DNA from: Dryococelus australis
Taxonomy: Eukaryota; Arthropoda; Insecta; Phasmatodea; Phasmatidae
DNA: 64,000 bases
Reading direction: 5' to 3'
NCBI GenBank assembly: GCA_029891345.1
Contig: CM057009.1
Span: forward strand, 290,790,966 to 290,854,965
The notes below the pieces were generated by a model. The model ran no database searches, had not been told where the DNA came from, and saw only the letters and a list, made by a program, of their open reading frames with translations. Made by a program: the position numbers and the translations under genes. This document shows, piece after piece, positions 63,464 to 64,000 of the stretch. Each line of letters starts with the position of its first letter. Position 1 is the first letter of the stretch.

Positions 63464-64000
63464 GCAATTATGACAGAGCATGTCAACATGTACGAACAGT
63501 AAATGTTTCCAGCCAATGACTAGCCATGTTTCCAGTTTCCAGCCCGATGAACGCCGTTGTGCAAGTGAATTTTTTCTCATCGTTTTAATACGAGTATCCG
63601 GCTGGTGTTGTCAGAATATTTTATTAGCAACTAATTATTTTCTGTTGGCTTTCTTCAAGTATATTTGGTTGTAGGTACCGCTGTGGTTAGTTTTTTTTTG
63701 GAGTGAAATATAATATTATTCGGCTCGTGATTACCGCTTCGTAATACTGCTCATTCCTCCCTTAACCGCCGTCCACAGTAAAGCGACACGAATATAATTT
63801 AAATTTCTAAGTTGAATTTCGTTAATTTCAGGAAACGTGCGCAGTTTTAATTTTACTGAATGATTCTGCAAATCAATTATTTATTACTAGTGAAGAACCA
63901 ACATGATTTTAGTGAAGTAAACTTGCAAGGAATTTATAAAACAAACATCCCCTTGTTGCGAATTTTACATACAGTAAGTTTGCGGGCTTTGTATATAGTG
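63464..64000. other. No feature recognised
   Basis: A+T-rich end of the window; a 64-codon frame without motif. Confidence 0.4.

Noticed and set aside
1-64000. Prokaryotic or viral genome, biosynthetic cluster or defence island
   Set aside because: No dense frames, ribosome-binding sites or operons; SINEs, microsatellites and MITEs throughout show a eukaryotic intergenic region.

Overview
This is eukaryotic DNA, almost certainly from a large, repeat-rich arthropod genome, most likely an insect. It is A+T-rich, has no operon-like gene packing and no long open reading frames, and is filled with tRNA-derived SINEs, microsatellites and hundreds-of-bases-long inverted-repeat elements (MITEs) inserted into one another. 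The SINE at 29.2-29.4 kb has a body resembling SINEs of polyneopteran insects, as I remember them; that placement is only a suggestion. I find no convincing host protein-coding exon in the 64 kb. The window reads as intergenic or intronic DNA.

Repeat families (labels are mine). M1: TAGAGACCTGAA ends, about 240 bp. M2 and M3: related TAGAGACCC ends, about 270-280 bp. M4: TAGGGACAGG ends, about 280 bp; M5 is a diverged relative. M6: TAGGGGTAGAG / CACTAGTTCT-type ends. K and L: two further elements with long or distinctive ends. Most of these show imperfect or perfect 8-bp target duplications, as the hAT superfamily makes. M7 and its short form M7s: AAGGCTGTTCACG ends flanked by TA. M8: ends like TAGTCCATTCGCGG. 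M9: long ends containing GCGCAACTCAATAA. P1 and P2: TTAA-flanked, piggyBac-like. CC: CCAAT-rich repeat. S1: tRNA-derived SINE of about 250 bp (11 loci or parts).

Layout. 0-14 kb: M7, M8, M4, SINE and P1 copies in nested stacks, ending with a hAT derivative (L) that keeps the first codons of a transposase. 14-20 kb: sparse, with a diverged tandem duplication (17.4-18.2 and 18.95-19.8 kb). 20-29 kb: SINE, M2, a long GA tract, a CpG-dense patch, then the 3' half of a broken Ty3/gypsy element with an integrase and an envelope-like region (23.56-27.05 kb), and an LTR-like piece (28.3-29.0 kb). 29-40 kb: a four-unit GC-rich tandem array (30.49-31.23 kb), more MITEs, and a solo LTR inside an M4. 40-50 kb: head-to-head SINEs, a three-layer nest (K and M4 in M8), and an internally deleted Tc1-like transposon that keeps the D34E half of its transposase. 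50-64 kb: SINE, P1, microsatellites, an M4+M2 pair with captured flanking DNA, and a solo LTR splitting a SINE.

The strongest hunt results are: (1) an M2 copy at 57.4 kb that carries 64 bp of the flank seen beside the M2 copy at 20.7 kb and is bounded by 8-bp repeats; (2) an M8+M4 composite seen twice at the same internal site; (3) CCAAT/ATTGG motifs recurring in nearly every hAT-like and TTAA family; (4) the S-L-L-S tandem array built on an M7 end. All alignments were done by eye; identities are approximate unless a count is given.
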